From Pedobacter faecalis (GTDB taxonomy: Bacteria > Bacteroidota > Bacteroidia > Sphingobacteriales > Sphingobacteriaceae): a DNA stretch of 64,000 nt. This document shows positions 33,217-42,727 of this stretch, piece after piece. Position 1 is the first letter of the stretch. Each line of letters opens with the position of its first letter. The stretch covers positions 248,001-312,000 of the forward strand of contig NZ_JARXOW010000001.1 of the NCBI RefSeq assembly GCF_030182585.1, in the 5' to 3' direction. A program made the translations under genes and the position numbers. The notes below the pieces were generated by a model. That model was not told where the DNA came from and did no database searches. It saw nothing but the letters and a program-made list of their open reading frames with translations.

Positions 33217-35406
33217 ATGGATGTGAAAAAGTCGTTGTTTGACAACTTGCAAACCTTTTTTGGTTTCGACAATTTTAAAGGTGACCAGGAATCAATAATT
33301 ACCAACATACTTGAGAAGAAGAATACCTTTGTAATAATGCCGACCGGCGGGGGGAAATCCATTTGTTATCAGTTGCCCGCCCTGATGGAAGAGGGCACGG
33401 CGATCGTCATTTCACCGCTGATCGCGCTTATGAAAAATCAGGTTGATCAGCTCAGGGCATTTGGCGGAAACGACAGCATCGCCCACTTTCTTAACTCTTC
33501 ACTTACCAAGGCAGAAAGCAACCAGGTTAAGACTGATTTGCTTGCAGGCCATACCAAACTGTTGTATGTAGCGCCCGAGTCGCTTTCGAAACAGGACAAT
33601 ATCGAATTTTTGAAGCTGATCAGGATATCTTTCGTGGCGGTAGACGAGGCGCACTGTATCTCTGAGTGGGGGCACGATTTCAGACCGGAGTACAGAAAGA
33701 TCAGGCAGGTTATACAGGGATTGGGCGATCGGATACCAATTATAGCGCTTACAGCTACCGCAACCCCGAAAGTACAGCAGGATATTATTAAAAACCTGCA
33801 GATGTCGGACGCCACGCTGTTTAAATCTTCATTCAACAGACCTAACCTCTTTTACGAAATAAGGCCGAAGCGCGATGTGATAAAAGAGATCATCCGGTAC
33901 ATCAAATCGAACACAGGTAAGTCTGGTATCATTTACTGTTTGAGCCGTAAGAAAGTTGAAGAGGTAGCAGAGACGCTGAACCTGAATGGGATCAAGGCGC
34001 TACCGTATCATGCCGGACTGGAACCGAAGGTTCGGGCTGAGACGCAGGATAAGTTCCTGATGGAAGACGTGGAAGTTATCGTGGCCACCATTGCATTCGG
34101 TATGGGTATAGATAAGCCCGATGTGAGGTTTGTTATCCATCACGACATCCCGAAGAGCATGGAAGGCTACTACCAGGAAACCGGTCGGGCAGGCCGCGAC
34201 GGGGGCGAAGGGATGTGTATAGCCTTTTATACCCAAAAGGATATCGACAAGCTGGCTAAATTCATGAAAGACAAGCCGGTTTCTGAGCGTGAGATCGGTA
34301 CACAGATACTCAAGGAAGTTATTGACTATGCTGAGTCTGCCGTTTGCCGCAGGAAGCAGATCCTTCATTATTTCGGTGAAAACTTCAATGAAACGGGTTG
34401 TAACTGCATGTGCGATAATTGCAAACGTCCTAAGAAGCTTTTTGAGGCCGAAGACTCACTCATGGTATTACTTAAACTGGTTGATAAGATCGGCGAGAAA
34501 TTTGACGACGCCCATTTACTCAATGTAATACTTGGGCAGGAAACTGCGCAGACAATCGCTTACGAGCATGCCAAGCTTTCTGAGTTTGGAATAGGGAAGG
34601 TTGAAGGTGAACTGCATTGGAAGTCACTCGTCCGCCAGGCGGTGCTGAATAATTTTCTGTCCAAGGATATCGACAATTATGGCTTGCTTAGGCTGACGGC
34701 CTTCGGAAGAAGCTTTATCGAAAATCCGTACAGCCTCAAGTTTGTGCTTAACGAGCTCCTGGAGAATGCCAGCGATGATGATGATGACGACGTAAAACCA
34801 AGCACTGGGGCACTTGACGCACAATTGCTGCAACTGCTTAAAGATCTCAGGAAAAAGATTGCCAAGCAAAAGAACGTACCTCCTTTTGTGGTGTTTCAAG
34901 ACCCTTCACTGGAAGAAATGTGCACCCATTTTCCGGTTACTGTCGACGAATTAAAGCAAATATCGGGCGTGGGGCATGGTAAAGCCCTGAAATTTGGCGC
35001 ACCCTTCCTCGAGATCATCAAGAAGTACGTTGAAGATAACGACATCGAGAGACCAGTAGATCTGATTATAAAAACCCAGGCCAACAAGTCCCAGTTGAAG
35101 GTTTCTATCATTCAAAACATCGATCGCAAAATCGGTCTTGAAGACATCGCCAGGTCTAAAGGCATCACCTACGATGAGATACTTAAAGAAGTGGAAGCGA
35201 TCGTAAACTCAGGAACGAAACTAAACCTTGGATACTTTGTTGACGAACTAATAGATGAAGATCGTCAGGACGAAGTTTTCGACTATTTCCAATCAGCAGA
35301 GAGCGACTCGATAGATCAGGCGCTTAAAGAGCTCGGCGAAGCCGACTATTCACGTGAAGAGATCCAGTTAATGCGCATTAAATTCTTATCAGAGCTGGGT
35401 AACTAG
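33217..35406 (+). CDS. recQ: ATP-dependent DNA helicase RecQ
   Basis: A 729-residue 3'-5' helicase from ATG 33217 (the GTG at 33163 only adds 18 residues). Walker A is MPTGGGKS (41-48), the DEAH box lies in AVDEAHCISEWGHDFRPEY, and motif VI is YYQETGRAGRDG. The zinc-binding RecQ-C region has CRRKQILHYFG and CNCMCDNC. An acidic linker (DDDDDD) leads to an HRDC domain and an extra C-terminal helical region of about 120 residues (GLEDIARSKGITYDEIL) seen in Bacteroidota RecQs. The gene is followed 11 bases later by kdsA. Roles in recombination repair are known from the family. Confidence 0.95.
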   Translation: MDVKKSLFDNLQTFFGFDNFKGDQESIITNILEKKNTFVIMPTGGGKSICYQLPALMEEGTAIVISPLIALMKNQVDQLRAFGGNDSIAHFLNSSLTKAESNQVKTDLLAGHTKLLYVAPESLSKQDNIEFLKLIRISFVAVDEAHCISEWGHDFRPEYRKIRQVIQGLGDRIPIIALTATATPKVQQDIIKNLQMSDATLFKSSFNRPNLFYEIRPKRDVIKEIIRYIKSNTGKSGIIYCLSRKKVEEVAETLNLNGIKALPYHAGLEPKVRAETQDKFLMEDVEVIVATIAFGMGIDKPDVRFVIHHDIPKSMEGYYQETGRAGRDGGEGMCIAFYTQKDIDKLAKFMKDKPVSEREIGTQILKEVIDYAESAVCRRKQILHYFGENFNETGCNCMCDNCKRPKKLFEAEDSLMVLLKLVDKIGEKFDDAHLLNVILGQETAQTIAYEHAKLSEFGIGKVEGELHWKSLVRQAVLNNFLSKDIDNYGLLRLTAFGRSFIENPYSLKFVLNELLENASDDDDDDVKPSTGALDAQLLQLLKDLRKKIAKQKNVPPFVVFQDPSLEEMCTHFPVTVDELKQISGVGHGKALKFGAPFLEIIKKYVEDNDIERPVDLIIKTQANKSQLKVSIIQNIDRKIGLEDIARSKGITYDEILKEVEAIVNSGTKLNLGYFVDELIDEDRQDEVFDYFQSAESDSIDQALKELGEADYSREEIQLMRIKFLSELGN

Positions 35407-35417
35407 CTACCGTTATT

Positions 35418-36236
35418 ATGATCAATTTTCAGTTAGATAAATTAAAACATATCAATTCGGATAATTTCTTTTTGATGGCTGGTCCATGCGCCATCGAAGG
35501 GGAGGAAATGGCACTTCAGATCGCTGATCGAATTGTTGAAATCACCGACAAACTAGGTATCCCGTATATCTTTAAAGGTTCTTACCGCAAAGCCAACCGT
35601 TCTAAGGGAAGCTCTTTTACCGGAATAGGCGACGAAAAGGCACTCAGAATCCTTGAAAAAGTGGGCCAGACATTCGATATACCGACGGTAACCGATATTC
35701 ACGAGAGTGGCGAGGCGGCTATGGCCGCGGCCTATGTAGACGTGCTCCAGATTCCTGCTTTCCTGTGCAGGCAAACCGACCTGCTCATTGCGGCGGCCCA
35801 GACTAATAAGGTCGTCAATGTGAAGAAGGGCCAGTTTTTATCAGCCGCTTCTATGAAATTCGCTGTAGAAAAGATCGTTGAGGCTGGTAATAATAGGGTA
35901 ATCCTCACCGACCGGGGCAACACCTTCGGCTATCAGGACCTGATTGTCGATTATCGCGGACTGCCTGAAATGCAAAGTTTTGGTGTGCCCGTAGTTATGG
36001 ACTGCACGCACTCGCTTCAGCAACCTAATCAAAGCAGCGGGGTCACCGGCGGTAGGCCCGAGCTTATTGGTACGATTGCTAAAGCAGCCATAGCAGTGGG
36101 GGCGAATGGCCTGTTTATCGAGACGCATCCCGATCCTGCCTGTGCTAAGTCAGACGGAGCCAATATGCTGCATTTGGATCGCTTAGAGGATCTTTTAACA
36201 AGGCTCGTTAGGATCCGCCAGGCAATAACTGGTTAG
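35418..36236 (+). CDS. kdsA: 3-deoxy-8-phosphooctulonate synthase
   Basis: A 272-residue enzyme condensing arabinose-5-phosphate with phosphoenolpyruvate to KDO-8-phosphate. Signature segments are LMAGPCAIEGEEMALQIADR, FKGSYRKANRSKGSSFTG and VMDCTHSLQQPN; metal or substrate residues lie in ETHPDPACAKSDGANM. The Cys in MAGPCAIEGEE and the CAKSDGA region should be examined to decide between metal-dependent and independent types. It completes a KDO pair with kdsD (32.2 kb), interrupted by recQ. Convergent with the OmpA gene, 12 bases apart. Confidence 0.95.
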   Translation: MINFQLDKLKHINSDNFFLMAGPCAIEGEEMALQIADRIVEITDKLGIPYIFKGSYRKANRSKGSSFTGIGDEKALRILEKVGQTFDIPTVTDIHESGEAAMAAAYVDVLQIPAFLCRQTDLLIAAAQTNKVVNVKKGQFLSAASMKFAVEKIVEAGNNRVILTDRGNTFGYQDLIVDYRGLPEMQSFGVPVVMDCTHSLQQPNQSSGVTGGRPELIGTIAKAAIAVGANGLFIETHPDPACAKSDGANMLHLDRLEDLLTRLVRIRQAITG

Positions 36237-36248
36237 GACCTCTCTAAA

Positions 36249-38144
36249 CTACATCGCTGTGATTTTAAAGGAAGTTCTCCGGTTAAGGCTTCTGTCTTTT
36301 TCTGTTGAATTTCCGGCGATAGGTGCCGTTTCTCCGAATCCCTTAAAGCTAAGTCGCGAGGCCTGAATACCGCTGTCAACGAGATGGTTATGCACCGACT
36401 TCGCCCTGGCTAACGATAACTTAAGATTATCCTCGGGTTTGCCCACATTGTCTGTATGGCCTTGCACCTCAACCTGCAGCCCCGGATTATCTTTCAGGAA
36501 GCTGATCAGCGTATTCAGTTCTGTAAGCGAAGCGGGTAACAGCTCGCTTTTGTTCGTTTCAAAGAAGATGTTTTTCATCACCAGTTCCTGGCCAACTTTC
36601 AGCCTTTCCATCAGTATCTCCACGTTGAAAGGTTTTCCCGCCCGGGCCTCCTTTAGTGCATAGTGTGCTGAGAAAAATAAGTAGCCCTCGGCAGCCGCCT
36701 CAAAAGCATAGTCATTGCCTAAAGGCATCACTGCTGTAAATTCTCCGTCTGTGTCCGACGTATAGTCATTAAAGAGCAGTACATTATCCGATAGACGCGC
36801 CACCGTAACCTCCGCCTGGACGAATTTTCCGCTTTCCTTATCCTTTACAATGCCCTTTACATAGGTGACTGGTCCCGGTTTCTTTTCCGCCGGAATTTTG
36901 AAACTATAGATGTCCATATCGCCATAACCCCTGTCCAGTTCCGCAGAATATAAACCCTCCGTGCCATCCGCCATTACCACCAACCCCGACTCTTCGTTGA
37001 ACGTGTTCAGCGGATAACCCATGTTTTCGGGTTTGGTCCAACGCCCTGTAGCATCCATACGACTCACAAAAATATCCTTATTTCCAAAGCCGGGCCATCC
37101 GTCGGAAGAGAAATAGAGCGTTCTGCCATCGGCATGCATAAAGGGCGTGTGTTCATCGTAGGGGGTATTGATCTCCGGACCGAGATTCACAGGCTCCGCC
37201 CAATATCCATCGGCCTTTAGTGTGCTTTTCCAGATGTCATAGCCACCCTGGCCACCGGGCCGGTTGCTCACGAAATACAGTGTTCCTCCGTCCGGACTGA
37301 CGGCTGGTTGTGATTCCCAGTAAATGGTGTTTACCGGTGCACCCAGATTGAACGGCGCAGCCCAGGCGTCGCCTTCCTTCTTGCTGAGGTAAATGTCGCA
37401 GCGTCCGAGTCCGTCGGGACGATTGCATCCCGTAAAGAACAGATATCTGCCGTCAGCTGAAATGGATTGCGCCCCTTCATTAAATCCGGAAGTGTTGATC
37501 CGGTCACTCAAAGGAACCGGAGCAGTCCATGCCCCGTCCTTCTTCCGTGAGATAAAGAAATCTTCATTGTTATGTACGTTTCGGCTAAAAATCAATTGCG
37601 TCCCATCAGCCGTCATTGCCGGAAAGTAGTCCCGGAATTCCGAATTGACTTCAGGGCCGAGGTTCTCCGGCGAATAGGGAAGCGGAGTGGTCACCGCGTT
37701 CACGGCAAACTCAAAATCTGCCAGGTACTTGTTCGCTCGCCTCTTAAAATCTGGATCCGTACCCCGGTAACGATCCAGAAAAAGGCGGATGTTTTCCAGG
37801 CCATATTTGTAATCCCCGGTTAAGAGGCAGGCCTCCGACAGTCCGAAATAGGCCCTTGGGTCCACCACCTTAGCTATGAGCAGATACTTTACAAAAGCAG
37901 CTTTAGCATCTGCATACCGCTTTTGTTTTCGCAGTATGTCACCCAATTGAAGCCAGGCATAAGCGAATTCTGGGTCTTCTTTGAGAGCCGACTTAAGGTT
38001 TTCAACGGCTGGGTTGTACGCTTCATCTTTTAAATATCGCTGCGCTTTATCGAAAGCAGTCTGGGCTTTTTTATTTGAAGTTACCTGAGCATGTGAAATA
38101 CAGGGGAAGAGGAAGAAGCATAAGCCAAATAGCCATCTATTCAT
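36249..38144 (-). CDS. TPR / PD40 beta-propeller / OmpA-domain envelope protein
   Basis: A 631-residue protein from ATG 38144; ATG 38159 is possible. Signal peptide RWLFGLCFFLFPCISHAQ, then helical TPR repeats (about 20-145), then a WD40-like (PD40) propeller with repeats such as DGTQLIFSRNVHN, DGRYLFFTGCN, DGGTLYFVSNRPGG and DGRTLYFSSDGWPG (about 160-410). A carboxypeptidase-regulatory-like domain (about 420-510) is followed by a C-terminal OmpA domain with EVQGHTDNVGKPEDNLKLSLARAKSV and LSFKGFGE. This is the common Bacteroidota envelope design, anchoring to peptidoglycan through OmpA; similar proteins occur in gliding or secretion contexts (PorE-like). The exact role is unknown. Confidence 0.92.
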   Translation of the reverse strand: MNRWLFGLCFFLFPCISHAQVTSNKKAQTAFDKAQRYLKDEAYNPAVENLKSALKEDPEFAYAWLQLGDILRKQKRYADAKAAFVKYLLIAKVVDPRAYFGLSEACLLTGDYKYGLENIRLFLDRYRGTDPDFKRRANKYLADFEFAVNAVTTPLPYSPENLGPEVNSEFRDYFPAMTADGTQLIFSRNVHNNEDFFISRKKDGAWTAPVPLSDRINTSGFNEGAQSISADGRYLFFTGCNRPDGLGRCDIYLSKKEGDAWAAPFNLGAPVNTIYWESQPAVSPDGGTLYFVSNRPGGQGGYDIWKSTLKADGYWAEPVNLGPEINTPYDEHTPFMHADGRTLYFSSDGWPGFGNKDIFVSRMDATGRWTKPENMGYPLNTFNEESGLVVMADGTEGLYSAELDRGYGDMDIYSFKIPAEKKPGPVTYVKGIVKDKESGKFVQAEVTVARLSDNVLLFNDYTSDTDGEFTAVMPLGNDYAFEAAAEGYLFFSAHYALKEARAGKPFNVEILMERLKVGQELVMKNIFFETNKSELLPASLTELNTLISFLKDNPGLQVEVQGHTDNVGKPEDNLKLSLARAKSVHNHLVDSGIQASRLSFKGFGETAPIAGNSTEKDRSLNRRTSFKITAM

Positions 38145-38193
38145 AATGCGGTATGACATGCAGAATAAATATCGCTATAAAATGGCTTAATGC

Positions 38194-38817
38194 CTACGGA
38201 ATATTTAAATATTTATGCGTTTGCAGGGAAATCTCCCACTTAGGATTCGCCATCACATAGTCGATAATCAGGGGTGTCACAACTTTAGATTTCGACCATT
38301 CGGGCTGCAGGTAAAGCTTACAGTCCTTAGATACGGTCTCGGCATACTGCTCTGCCCATATAAAGTCGCTTTTATTAAATACAATAACTTTAAGCTCATT
38401 TGCAAAAGGGGTAATGTCAGGCCGTGGCGCTTTAAATTTCTTGGGCGACAAGCAAATCCAGTCCCAGTAACCCGACAGTGGATAGGCACCCGAAGTCTCG
38501 ATGAAGGTCTTTATACCTCTTTTCTGAAGTTCCGAAGTAAGGTAATTTAAGTTATAGATAAGCGGTTCCCCGCCCGTTATTACCACAGCTTTTCCTGGAT
38601 ACCCGGCTGCCTTTTCAACGATCGCATCCGCGTGGGTCAGCGGATGCAGTTCTGCATCCCAGCTTTCCTTAACGTCACACCAGTGGCAACCCACGTCGCA
38701 TCCGCCAAGGCGGATAAAGTACGCCGCCTTTCCAGTGTTAAAACCTTCACCTTGTATCGTGTAAAATTCTTCCATCAAGGGAAGCCAAGTGCCGTCGTCC
38801 GGAATGTGGTGTGCCAT
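38194..38817 (-). CDS. queE: 7-carboxy-7-deazaguanine synthase (radical SAM)
   Basis: A 207-residue radical-SAM enzyme that makes 7-carboxy-7-deazaguanine on the way to preQ0 and queuosine. I use ATG 38817 because the family N-terminus matches LMEEFYTIQGEGFNTGKAA and a promoter match lies at 38829-38836; the longer frame has no support. The cluster motif is Cys40-x3-Cys44-x2-Cys47 in GGCDVGCHWCDVKESW. GGEPLIYNL and SPKKFKAPRPD follow. A queuosine-precursor transporter is encoded at 45.8 kb; other queuosine genes are not in the window. Confidence 0.94.
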   Translation of the reverse strand: MAHHIPDDGTWLPLMEEFYTIQGEGFNTGKAAYFIRLGGCDVGCHWCDVKESWDAELHPLTHADAIVEKAAGYPGKAVVITGGEPLIYNLNYLTSELQKRGIKTFIETSGAYPLSGYWDWICLSPKKFKAPRPDITPFANELKVIVFNKSDFIWAEQYAETVSKDCKLYLQPEWSKSKVVTPLIIDYVMANPKWEISLQTHKYLNIP

Positions 38818-38828
38818 AACTGAGGGCG

Positions 38829-38856
38829 CAAAGTTAAATAAAATAAAACAAGCAAA
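38829..38856 (-). promoter_or_regulatory. Candidate queE promoter
   Basis: On the minus strand TAACTTTG (38829-38836) matches TAnnTTTG and a TTTG (38853-38856) lies 16 bases upstream, slightly short of the usual spacing. It lies 12 bases before the chosen ATG. Confidence 0.42.
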
Positions 38857-38912
38857 ACGTAAATCGCTATATTGAGCATGCTTTAATGACCAATCAATGA
38901 AGAAGCATCCCA

Positions 38913-39245
38913 ATGATCAAGTGGCATAAGTTAGATATTGAACTCCCTGAGGGCGAGTTTGTAAAGCAGATACAAATCGACGGGAAGAAGCTATGCCTTG
39001 CCAGACATCGGGACCAGCTGTATGTTGTACAAAACCAGTGTCCGCACGCCGGAGGTATCTTAAGCGGAGGCTGGTGCCGTAATGGTCACCTGATTTGCCC
39101 TATACACCGCTGGGAGTATAATCTGGATACAGGTAGAGGTGCGGCTGGCCAGGGCGACTATATAAAAATATATCCGATAGAAGTCAGACCCGAAGGCTTG
39201 TTTGTAGGCATTGAGCAAAGCTTCTGGGGAAAGCTGTTCGGCTAA
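38913..39245 (+). CDS. Small Rieske [2Fe-2S] protein
   Basis: A 110-residue stand-alone Rieske domain. Cluster ligands are Cys43-Pro-His45 (NQCPHAGG) and Cys62-Pro-Ile-His65 (LICPIHRWEY). No signal or membrane segment, so it is a soluble ferredoxin-like electron carrier rather than part of a cytochrome bc complex. No oxygenase or reductase partner lies next to it; it is divergent from queE and convergent with folD. The partner is unknown. Confidence 0.9.
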   Translation: MIKWHKLDIELPEGEFVKQIQIDGKKLCLARHRDQLYVVQNQCPHAGGILSGGWCRNGHLICPIHRWEYNLDTGRGAAGQGDYIKIYPIEVRPEGLFVGIEQSFWGKLFG

Positions 39246-39255
39246 CCCGCAAAGC

Positions 39256-40137
39256 TTACTGGTATATTTCTTTCTTCGCCGAAGCAAGCGTGTTTTTCAG
39301 CAGGCCGACGATAGTCATTAAGCCAACGCCACCGGGAACAGGAGTGATCCACGATGATATTGGTGCAACATGTTCAAAATCCACGTCACCATACAGTTTA
39401 TAACCTGACTTAGTCGTTTCTGAGGTTTCCCTGTTCATACCCACATCAATTACGATGGCACCAGGTTTTACCATATCTGCCGTGATGTAGTTTTTTCTGC
39501 CGATAGCGGCAATCAGGATATCTCCCTGCAAGCACATTTCTTTTAGATTCGTCGTCTTACTGTGGGTAAGCGTTACGGTACAGTTGCCCGGATTCGCATT
39601 GCGACCCATCAGGATACTCATGGGGCTTCCAACTATATTACTCCTTCCAACAACTACGCAGTGCTTGCCTACGGTATCAATACCGTACGACTGCAGCATA
39701 AGCATAATCCCATAAGGGGTAGCGGGAATAAAACAAGGGAGGTTCCGCATCATCCGGCCCAGGTTAATCGGGTGGAATCCGTCTACATCTTTCCGGTGAT
39801 CAATTTTCTCTGTAACCTTTTCCGGATCAATATGCTTAGGTAATGGCAGTTGAACAATTAAGCCATCCACTCCAGCGTCCTGATTGATTTCTTCCACCTT
39901 CGCAAGCAGTTCCGCTTCCGTAACCGAATTATCGTATCGCACCAGGGTCGACTGGAAACCTACCTTCTCGCAATTCTTCATCTTGCTGGCTACATAAGTT
40001 TCACTCCCGCCATCATGACCAACCAATATAGCCACCAAGTGAGGCTTGCGCCCGCTTGCAGTTAAAAATTCAGCGGCTTCAGCTGCAATGTCCTGTTTGA
40101 TTTTCTCCGATACGTATTTTCCGTCGAGTAACTGCAT
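39256..40137 (-). CDS. folD: Methylenetetrahydrofolate dehydrogenase / cyclohydrolase
   Basis: A 293-residue bifunctional enzyme of one-carbon metabolism. The catalytic Tyr48 and Lys52 sit in [15 protein letters not shown]; the [28 protein letters not shown] and [13 protein letters not shown] motifs define substrate and NADP sites; the C-terminus has the [10 protein letters not shown] signature. Full length. It lies 19 bases after the lepA stop on the same strand, so the two are likely co-transcribed. Confidence 0.96.
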   Translation of the reverse strand: MQLLDGKYVSEKIKQDIAAEAAEFLTASGRKPHLVAILVGHDGGSETYVASKMKNCEKVGFQSTLVRYDNSVTEAELLAKVEEINQDAGVDGLIVQLPLPKHIDPEKVTEKIDHRKDVDGFHPINLGRMMRNLPCFIPATPYGIMLMLQSYGIDTVGKHCVVVGRSNIVGSPMSILMGRNANPGNCTVTLTHSKTTNLKEMCLQGDILIAAIGRKNYITADMVKPGAIVIDVGMNRETSETTKSGYKLYGDVDFEHVAPISSWITPVPGGVGLMTIVGLLKNTLASAKKEIYQ

Positions 40138-40156
40138 ATATTGAGATGGTTTTAGG

Positions 40157-41944
40157 TTAGTCTAATTTGAGTACGGCCATGAAGGCGGTTTGTGGAATCT
40201 CTACGTTTCCAACCTGCCGCATACGTTTTTTACCTTGTTTCTGCTTTTCAAGCAACTTACGCTTTCTGGAAATATCCCCGCCATAACATTTTGCGGTAAC
40301 GTCCTTACGCAAGGCGCTTAAGGTTTCCCGGGCTATAACTTTGGCACCGATCGACGCCTGAATCTTTATTTCAAATTGCTGTCTGGGGATCAGTTCCTTC
40401 AGCTTTTCACATATTTTCTTGCCGAAATCATAGGCATTGCTCCGGTGGATCAGGGAAGACAAAGCATCCACAGGTTCCTCATTGAGCAGCATATCCAATC
40501 GTACCAGGTCCGACTTACGGTAACCTATCTGGTGGTAGTCGAACGACGCATAGCCTCTGGAAATCGTCTTGAGCTTATCATAAAAATCAAATACGATCTC
40601 ACCCATCGGCATCTCAAACACCAGCTCCACCCGGTCAGACGTGAGATAAGACTGGTTGATAATAATCCCTCTTTTCTGAATACAGAGCGACATTACCGGT
40701 CCAACAAACTCTGCCTTGGTAATGATGTTCGCTTTGATAAAAGGTTCTTCAACAGAATCAAGTTTACTCGGGTCAGGCAAATCAGAAGGATTATTTACTA
40801 CGGTCTCCACACCCTTGGTAGTCTTCGCTATGTACGAAACGTTTGGTACTGTCGTTATAACCGTCATTCCAAACTCCCGCTCCAGACGCTCCTGAATAAT
40901 CTCCATATGCAGCATTCCTAAGAATCCGCAACGGAAGCCGAAACCAAGAGCAGCAGAACTTTCGGGTTCAAACACAATGGAGGCGTCGTTAAGCTGCAAC
41001 TTGTGCATGGCCTCCCTGAGTTCCTCAAACTCGTCTGTATCTACCGGATAAATCCCCGCGAATACCATAGGCTTAACCTCCTCAAAGCCCTGTATAGATT
41101 CAGGGGATGGCCTGTCTACGGTAGTGATCGTATCACCAACCTTTACCTCGCGTGCTTCCTTAATACCCGAGATAATATAGCCTACGTCTCCGGTCTTCAC
41201 CGAATTCCGCGGCGCCATATCCAGCTTAAGAATACCTACCTCATCAGCAATATATTGTTTGCCGGTGTTGATGAACTTTACTTTGTCATTCTTTTTGATC
41301 TCTCCGTTCACCACTTTATAATAAGCGATGATCCCCCTGAACGGGTTAAACACCGAGTCGAAAATCAGCGCCTGCAGCGGCGCTTCGGGATCACCTACCG
41401 GAGCAGGTACACGATCTATGATCGCCTGAAGGATATCCGGGATGCCCATTCCGGTCTTACCCGAGGCAGGGATAATTTCCTCACGTTTGCAGCCTATCAG
41501 GTCGATAATCTGATCCTTAACCTCTTCTGGCATAGCACCGGGAAGATCCATCTTGTTCAGGACCGGAATAATTTCCAGATCATGCTCCAGGGCAAGATAA
41601 AGGTTAGATATTGTTTGCGCCTGTATGCCTTGAGACGCGTCTACAATCAGCAAAGCCCCTTCGCAAGCCGCAATGGAGCGCGATACCTCATAAGAAAAAT
41701 CGACGTGTCCAGGCGTATCGATCAGGTTCAGCACATATTCCTGCCCATCTACGGTATAGTTCATTTGGATGGCGTGACTTTTAATGGTAATACCACGTTC
41801 ACGCTCAAGATCCATGTTGTCCAGCAACTGGGCCTGAGCCTCACGCTGACTAATGGTTTTGGTGTACTCCAGTAAACGATCGGCTAAAGTGCTCTTGCCG
41901 TGGTCAATATGTGCAATAATGCAGAAATTACGTATATGCTTCAT
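40157..41944 (-). CDS. lepA: Elongation factor 4 (LepA)
   Basis: A 595-residue ribosome-associated GTPase implicated in fidelity and back-translocation. G1 is [15 protein letters not shown]2/G3 include RERGITIKS and DTPGHVDF, G4 is NKMDLPGA. The C-terminal LepA-specific domain ends with [19 protein letters not shown]. Size and order of domains are standard. An upstream 42-bp gap separates it from cutC. Confidence 0.97.
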   Translation of the reverse strand: MKHIRNFCIIAHIDHGKSTLADRLLEYTKTISQREAQAQLLDNMDLERERGITIKSHAIQMNYTVDGQEYVLNLIDTPGHVDFSYEVSRSIAACEGALLIVDASQGIQAQTISNLYLALEHDLEIIPVLNKMDLPGAMPEEVKDQIIDLIGCKREEIIPASGKTGMGIPDILQAIIDRVPAPVGDPEAPLQALIFDSVFNPFRGIIAYYKVVNGEIKKNDKVKFINTGKQYIADEVGILKLDMAPRNSVKTGDVGYIISGIKEAREVKVGDTITTVDRPSPESIQGFEEVKPMVFAGIYPVDTDEFEELREAMHKLQLNDASIVFEPESSAALGFGFRCGFLGMLHMEIIQERLEREFGMTVITTVPNVSYIAKTTKGVETVVNNPSDLPDPSKLDSVEEPFIKANIITKAEFVGPVMSLCIQKRGIIINQSYLTSDRVELVFEMPMGEIVFDFYDKLKTISRGYASFDYHQIGYRKSDLVRLDMLLNEEPVDALSSLIHRSNAYDFGKKICEKLKELIPRQQFEIKIQASIGAKVIARETLSALRKDVTAKCYGGDISRKRKLLEKQKQGKKRMRQVGNVEIPQTAFMAVLKLD

Positions 41945-41986
41945 CAGTGGCGCAAAGATAGTGTTTTGGTGGAATTATTCAGTGAA

Positions 41987-42727
41987 TTATTGAGCGCCGC
42001 GGGCAAGCCGGATAAGTTCGCTAACCAACTGACTGTCGGTGAGGTCGTAACTAAACTCATCTGTTTCGGCCCCCATACACAGCCCCTCATTCCTGAAAAG
42101 CATGCCGCCAGGCTGCAGCCTCCGCGCCGATGCGTGAAATTCCAGAGCGCCGGTGCGCTGAATAAGCCCGGCAATATTTGTTGTATTAACACCTGCGCCA
42201 GGCATGATGCTAATCCGCCCTGCCGATAGGCGGACCAATTCTGATATGGTATCAGCTCCTTCCACAGCAGAGGCTTTTCCACCAGAGGTCAAAATGCGTT
42301 CGCAGCCCAGTTCAATGATGTCTTCCATGGCTTCAACCAGGTCCCTGGTCATGTCGAAAGCCCTGTGAAACGTAACGCCCATCGAACCGGCTAACCCTAT
42401 GAGTTCCGCACAACGCGCTTTATCCACAGTGGCATCCGTGTGTAGAATCCCGATCACAACCCCGTCGCAGCCGAGTGCTTTGCACTGAAGAATGTCCTCC
42501 TTCATGATTTCAAACTCCAGATCCGTATACAGAAAGTCGCCACCACGCGGCCTGATAATGGGGTATACCTGGATATTCAGAAGTTGCCGAGCCAGTTTAA
42601 TCTGCGCATAACTGGGGGTGGTTCCACCCTCAGGCAGGTTGTCACACAACTCCACCCGCACTGCACCACCTCGCTGTGCCTCAAGTGCCGAACGCAGCGA
42701 ATTGGCGCAAACCTCCATATTAATCAT
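41987..42727 (-). CDS. cutC: CutC family protein
   Basis: A 246-residue TIM-barrel protein. MEVCANSLRSALEAQRGGAV, VELCDNLPEGGTTPSY, IRPRGGDFLYTD and HRAFDMTRDLVEA are family signatures. CutC was named for copper homeostasis in E. coli, but that role has been questioned and the biochemical activity is open. It overlaps the glycosylasparaginase gene by 4 bases and ends the ybdL - omega-amidase - glycosylasparaginase - cutC operon, which suggests a hydrolytic or nitrogen-salvage setting rather than metal handling (inference). Confidence 0.93.
   Translation of the reverse strand: MINMEVCANSLRSALEAQRGGAVRVELCDNLPEGGTTPSYAQIKLARQLLNIQVYPIIRPRGGDFLYTDLEFEIMKEDILQCKALGCDGVVIGILHTDATVDKARCAELIGLAGSMGVTFHRAFDMTRDLVEAMEDIIELGCERILTSGGKASAVEGADTISELVRLSAGRISIMPGAGVNTTNIAGLIQRTGALEFHASARRLQPGGMLFRNEGLCMGAETDEFSYDLTDSQLVSELIRLARGAQ

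Noticed and set aside
41003..41875. 290-codon open frame antisense to lepA
   Set aside because: A shadow; lepA is unmistakable.
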